Shown one piece after another: positions 61,843 to 64,000 of a DNA stretch of 64,000 bases; within the stretch, counting starts at the first letter, position 1, and every line of letters starts with the position of its first letter. Position numbers and translations under genes: made by a program. The notes under the pieces were generated by a model that was not told the origin of the DNA, ran no database searches, and saw nothing but the letters and a program-made list of their open reading frames with translations. This DNA is from Firmicutes bacterium UBA5493 (lineage in GTDB: Bacteria; Bacillota; Limnochordia; Darwinibacteriales; Darwinibacteriaceae), in contig DIPH01000051.1 in assembly GCA_002424045.1 (NCBI GenBank), positions 1 to 64,000 of the forward strand, read 5' to 3'.

Positions 61843-62429
61843 GTCAACTCCACCTCTCCTACCTTGAAGATTACATTTAGAGCATCTAAAGATCCAGTTA
61901 TGGTTTTGTTATCGGGTTCTAGTAAGGCCTGCACCGCAATGCCGAAAATGCCGCTAAAAAACAAGCTGGCCAGAGTTTCTGGGCTATAGGTTAAACCGAG
62001 TTGGCCCATTAACTCTCCCGTGAATACTTCCTCGGTGATCTGATCCATAATGCCTGCGAAAATCTCCCTCACCTGCTCACGCACTGGTTTGGACCAGAGG
62101 GCGAGGCCCACTAGGTCATAAAGAACGCGAAATAGATCGGAATCGTTCTCCAAGACTTCCTGATACAGGCGTATAAAGCATTCTCCCTTCTCGCGGGGAG
62201 TCATTTCTGGTTTCAAGGACAATTGCATGTAATCGTAGTACTTGTTCGCCACACGGCGGGCTACCGCCAAGAGCAAACCTTCCTTATTCTCATAATGGTA
62301 ACTGATTTGGCTCACGGCCACCTGGGCTTCTTGGGCAATTTGTCGCAAAGATGTTCTAACATAGCCCTCTCGCGCGATGATTGCATAGGCCGCATCGAGG
62401 ATCTTCTCTTCCTGGCTTATCTCTAGCAC
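61839..62429 (-). CDS. TetR-family repressor of the RND-LolA-barrel operon
   Basis: A 196-residue TetR/AcrR regulator with N-terminal HTH (ILDAAYAIIAREGYVRTSLR, QIAQEAQVAVSQISYHYENK) and a variable ligand domain. GTG start behind AAAGGGGGTGTAATT; its stop overlaps the RND start as ATGA. The palindrome and promoter directly upstream suggest autoregulation of the whole four-domain operon. Confidence 0.88.
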   Translation of the reverse strand: MLEISQEEKILDAAYAIIAREGYVRTSLRQIAQEAQVAVSQISYHYENKEGLLLAVARRVANKYYDYMQLSLKPEMTPREKGECFIRLYQEVLENDSDLFRVLYDLVGLALWSKPVREQVREIFAGIMDQITEEVFTGELMGQLGLTYSPETLASLFFSGIFGIAVQALLEPDNKTITGSLDALNVIFKVGEVELT

Positions 62430-62446
62430 AATTACACCCCCTTTTT

Positions 62447-62505
62447 CGGTCGGACGACCGTTCGAATCCTATGTCCATTATACCATTTCTTGAAGTATAT
62501 GCCAC
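62447..62505 (-). promoter_or_regulatory. TetR operon promoter and palindromic operator
   Basis: On the minus strand an extended -10 TGGTATAAT (TATAAT at 62477-62482) follows GTGGCA (62500-62505) at 17 bases. CGGTCG (62447-62452) and CGACCG (62455-62460) form an inverted repeat with a two-base centre, between the start site and the gene. This is a typical TetR-class operator. Confidence 0.7.
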
Positions 62506-62540
62506 GTACTTTTGAAAAAGGATTAATGAACATGTCCACG

Positions 62541-62582
62541 AAATTGATCGAGGGACTGCCTGAGGGACAGTCCCGCGAAGGA
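62541..62582. repeat. Dispersed palindromic repeat, copy upstream of the RNA-ligase-like gene
   Basis: AAATTGATCGAGGGACTGCC followed by TGAGGGACAGTCCCGCGAAG. GGGACTG (62552-62558) and CAGTCCC (62568-62574) pair. Read in reverse complement, its right end (TCCTTCGCGGGACTGTCC) matches the start of the copy at 16461. It ends only 8 bases before the start codon region of the next gene and merges into its GGAGG ribosome site. Confidence 0.8.
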
Positions 62583-62592
62583 GGAATTAAGG

Positions 62593-63102
62593 ATGAAGTT
62601 TTTCCTAGGGATCCGAATTCCAAAAGAGCTTGAAGAAACATGTGAACGCTATCGACGGGCCTTTAAGGCTCCGAAGACAATTACCCATATTACAGTTGTT
62701 CCACCCTTTGCCTGGGACAAGTCGGCCCAGGACTTGCTAAAGCTCCTTGAGATGAGTCTCACGGAGGTACAGCCCTTTGAAGTGTCAGGGGCCGGCATCG
62801 GCTCTTTTGGTAACCGCGTACTTTTTGTGAATGTAACTCTATCACCGAAACTTGACACTATGCAAAAAACACTGACTTTGGGGCTCAAGAACGAAAGAAT
62901 TTCTGTAGACAGCCGCCCCTATCATCCCCACATCACCTTAGCAACCCGCCTAGATTCCAAACACTTCACAAAGTTCAAAGAGGCCCTTGGGGATTTCAGC
63001 CCAGAGTATTCTTTCCCGTTCTCACACTTAAGCGTCTTCCAATTCACCGATGCAGGGCGCTGGGATGAATGGCAGAAAGTGCCTTTAGGAGATAGCCTAT
63101 AG
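62593..63102 (+). CDS. 2'-5' RNA ligase / cyclic phosphodiesterase (2H family)
   Basis: A 169-residue 2H phosphoesterase with the two H-x-T motifs: THITVVPPF (near residue 33) and HPHITLATRL (near 117). ThpR/LigT proteins hydrolyse 2',3'-cyclic phosphates and can join tRNA halves in vitro. ATG behind AAGGAGGAATTAAGG, a site provided partly by the dispersed repeat. Confidence 0.88.
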   Translation: MKFFLGIRIPKELEETCERYRRAFKAPKTITHITVVPPFAWDKSAQDLLKLLEMSLTEVQPFEVSGAGIGSFGNRVLFVNVTLSPKLDTMQKTLTLGLKNERISVDSRPYHPHITLATRLDSKHFTKFKEALGDFSPEYSFPFSHLSVFQFTDAGRWDEWQKVPLGDSL

Positions 63103-63121
63103 AGAAGCATGGTGTATGGTC

Positions 63122-63150
63122 TTGTCATCAAATGATTTATTTGGTATTAT
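63122..63150 (+). promoter_or_regulatory. Promoter of the flavodiiron gene
   Basis: TTGTCA (63122-63127), a 17-base spacer and TATTAT (63145-63150), 30 bases before the start codon. Confidence 0.6.
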
Positions 63151-63179
63151 CTTACTAAGGAATGGAAGGGAGTGTTTTT

Positions 63180-64000
63180 ATGCAGGCCTCGAAAAAATTG
63201 ACCGAAAAGGTTACCTGGGTTGGTAAGGTAGACTGGGAGCTTGAGAAGTTTCATGGAGATGAGCTCTCCACCACTAGGGGTTCTTCCTACAACTCCTATC
63301 TTATTCGGGATGAGAAGGTTGTTCTTGTTGATACAGTATGGTTGCCCTATGACAAAGAATTCGTAAGAAATCTCAAGGACGAGATCGACCTCAAGGAAAT
63401 CGATTATATCATCGTCCAACATGCCGAAATCGACCACAGCGGAGCCTTGCCAGAGCTCATGAGGGAAATTCTGGGGACCCCCATTTATTGCACCAACAAC
63501 GGCAAGAAAATCATCCAGGGACATCATCATGAAGACTGGAACTTTGTTACGGTAAAGACCGGCGACACACTTGAGATCGGTGAATCTACCCTGACCTTTG
63601 TGGAAGCACCAATGCTGCACTGGCCAGACACCATGTTTACGTACATGAGTGGCGAAAATATTCTCTTTAGTAATGATGCCTTTGGTCAGCATTATGCCAC
63701 CGAAACGCTCTACAATGATAGGGCCGACAAGTGCGAACTGTATGAGGAAGCTCTGAAATACTATGCCAATATCCTCACGCCCTTTAGCGGCATGGTTGCT
63801 CGCAAGATCCAAGAGGTATTAGCCCTCGAGCTTCCTCTGGATATGATTTGTACCAGCCATGGTGTAATCTGGAGAGATAACCCCGCCCAGATTATTGAGC
63901 AGTACTTGAAGTGGGCTGACAACTACCAAGAAAACCAAATCAGTATTGTCTATGACACCATGTGGCAATCTACCCGCCTTATGGCTGAAGCCATTGCTTC
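63180..64000 (+). CDS. Flavodiiron protein (FprA-type oxygen/NO reductase), 3' end outside window
   Basis: A partial gene; 273 complete codons are visible. The beta-lactamase-fold diiron domain has all ligands: H-x-E-x-D-H in QHAEIDHSG (near residues 83-88), the third-ligand histidine in MLHWPDTM (near 151), Asp in SNDAFGQH (near 170) and His in CTSHGVIW (near 231). The C-terminal flavodoxin domain begins with [18 protein letters not shown]. These enzymes reduce O2 to water or NO to N2O and protect anaerobes. ATG follows GGAAGGGAGTG. Rubredoxin-like or other fusions cannot be seen from here. Confidence 0.92.
   Translation, partial: MQASKKLTEKVTWVGKVDWELEKFHGDELSTTRGSSYNSYLIRDEKVVLVDTVWLPYDKEFVRNLKDEIDLKEIDYIIVQHAEIDHSGALPELMREILGTPIYCTNNGKKIIQGHHHEDWNFVTVKTGDTLEIGESTLTFVEAPMLHWPDTMFTYMSGENILFSNDAFGQHYATETLYNDRADKCELYEEALKYYANILTPFSGMVARKIQEVLALELPLDMICTSHGVIWRDNPAQIIEQYLKWADNYQENQISIVYDTMWQSTRLMAEAIA

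Overview
The window looks like a chromosomal segment of an anaerobic, endospore-forming Bacillota (Firmicutes) with an outer membrane. Spore formation is suggested by a small acid-soluble spore protein of the Tlp family (55194-55427, minus). An outer membrane is suggested by a beta-barrel protein ending in YRF (57465-58751), a patatin-like protein with a barrel-like C-terminus ending in F, and an RND exporter joined to an outer-membrane lipoprotein-sorting-like domain (58786-61842). Anaerobic life is suggested by a flavodiiron protein that runs off the right edge. Diderm spore formers of the Limnochordia or Halanaerobiales type would fit; I cannot name a species.

Layout. 1-2.5 kb: the 5' end of a tRNA (minus), a small secreted protein, a yybP-ykoY-type manganese riboswitch ahead of a CaCA cation exchanger, and a RibD-C-like reductase. 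2.5-13.8 kb (minus): a YeiH-family membrane protein and two peptide-type ABC transporter sets. The right-hand set is complete (OppD, OppF, binding protein, two permeases); the left-hand set has no ATPase genes. 13.9-21 kb: a solitary binding protein, a LysM protein, a secreted unknown, a zinc/cadmium ArsR-CadA unit with a clear operator, a SIMPL protein, a phosphodiesterase and a pseudouridine synthase. 21-25 kb (minus): an NAD synthetase whose glutaminase domain lacks its cysteine, a MATE exporter, RapZ, and a vestige of a HAD phosphatase.

25.2-32.9 kb is the most unusual part. It holds two paralogous secreted proteins of unknown family, a double-transglutaminase protein, and a lipoprotein with three carboxypeptidase-regulatory-like domains and a caspase-like domain that has lost both catalytic residues. 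It also has an autoregulated Phd-Uma2 fusion, an alpha-mannosidase relic, and two inverted TnpB-type (IS200/IS605) right-end or omegaRNA-like sequences with no tnpB. 32.9-35.5 kb is a PadR-DUF2812-CPBP protease unit. 35.5-41 kb (minus) is a spermidine/putrescine uptake operon (XRE-cupin regulator, PotA, PotB, PotC, PotD) with a second PotD copy.

41-55 kb carries mostly housekeeping genes: a ZIP transporter, a solitary flagellin, a hexose-phosphate mutase with a sugar nucleotidyltransferase, a Nudix hydrolase, TypA, a serine hydrolase, a RelA/SpoT-type synthetase with an HEPN-like tail, malic enzyme, a MalY/PatB lyase, an M20 hydrolase and Tlp. 55.5-64 kb holds envelope genes (patatin, barrel protein, RND-LolA fusion and its TetR regulator), a 2'-5' RNA ligase-like protein and the flavodiiron protein. 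A GATCGAGGGAC-type palindromic repeat occurs at three places (16.5, 57.4 and 62.5 kb). Functions are inferred from recognisable motifs only; no database search was run.
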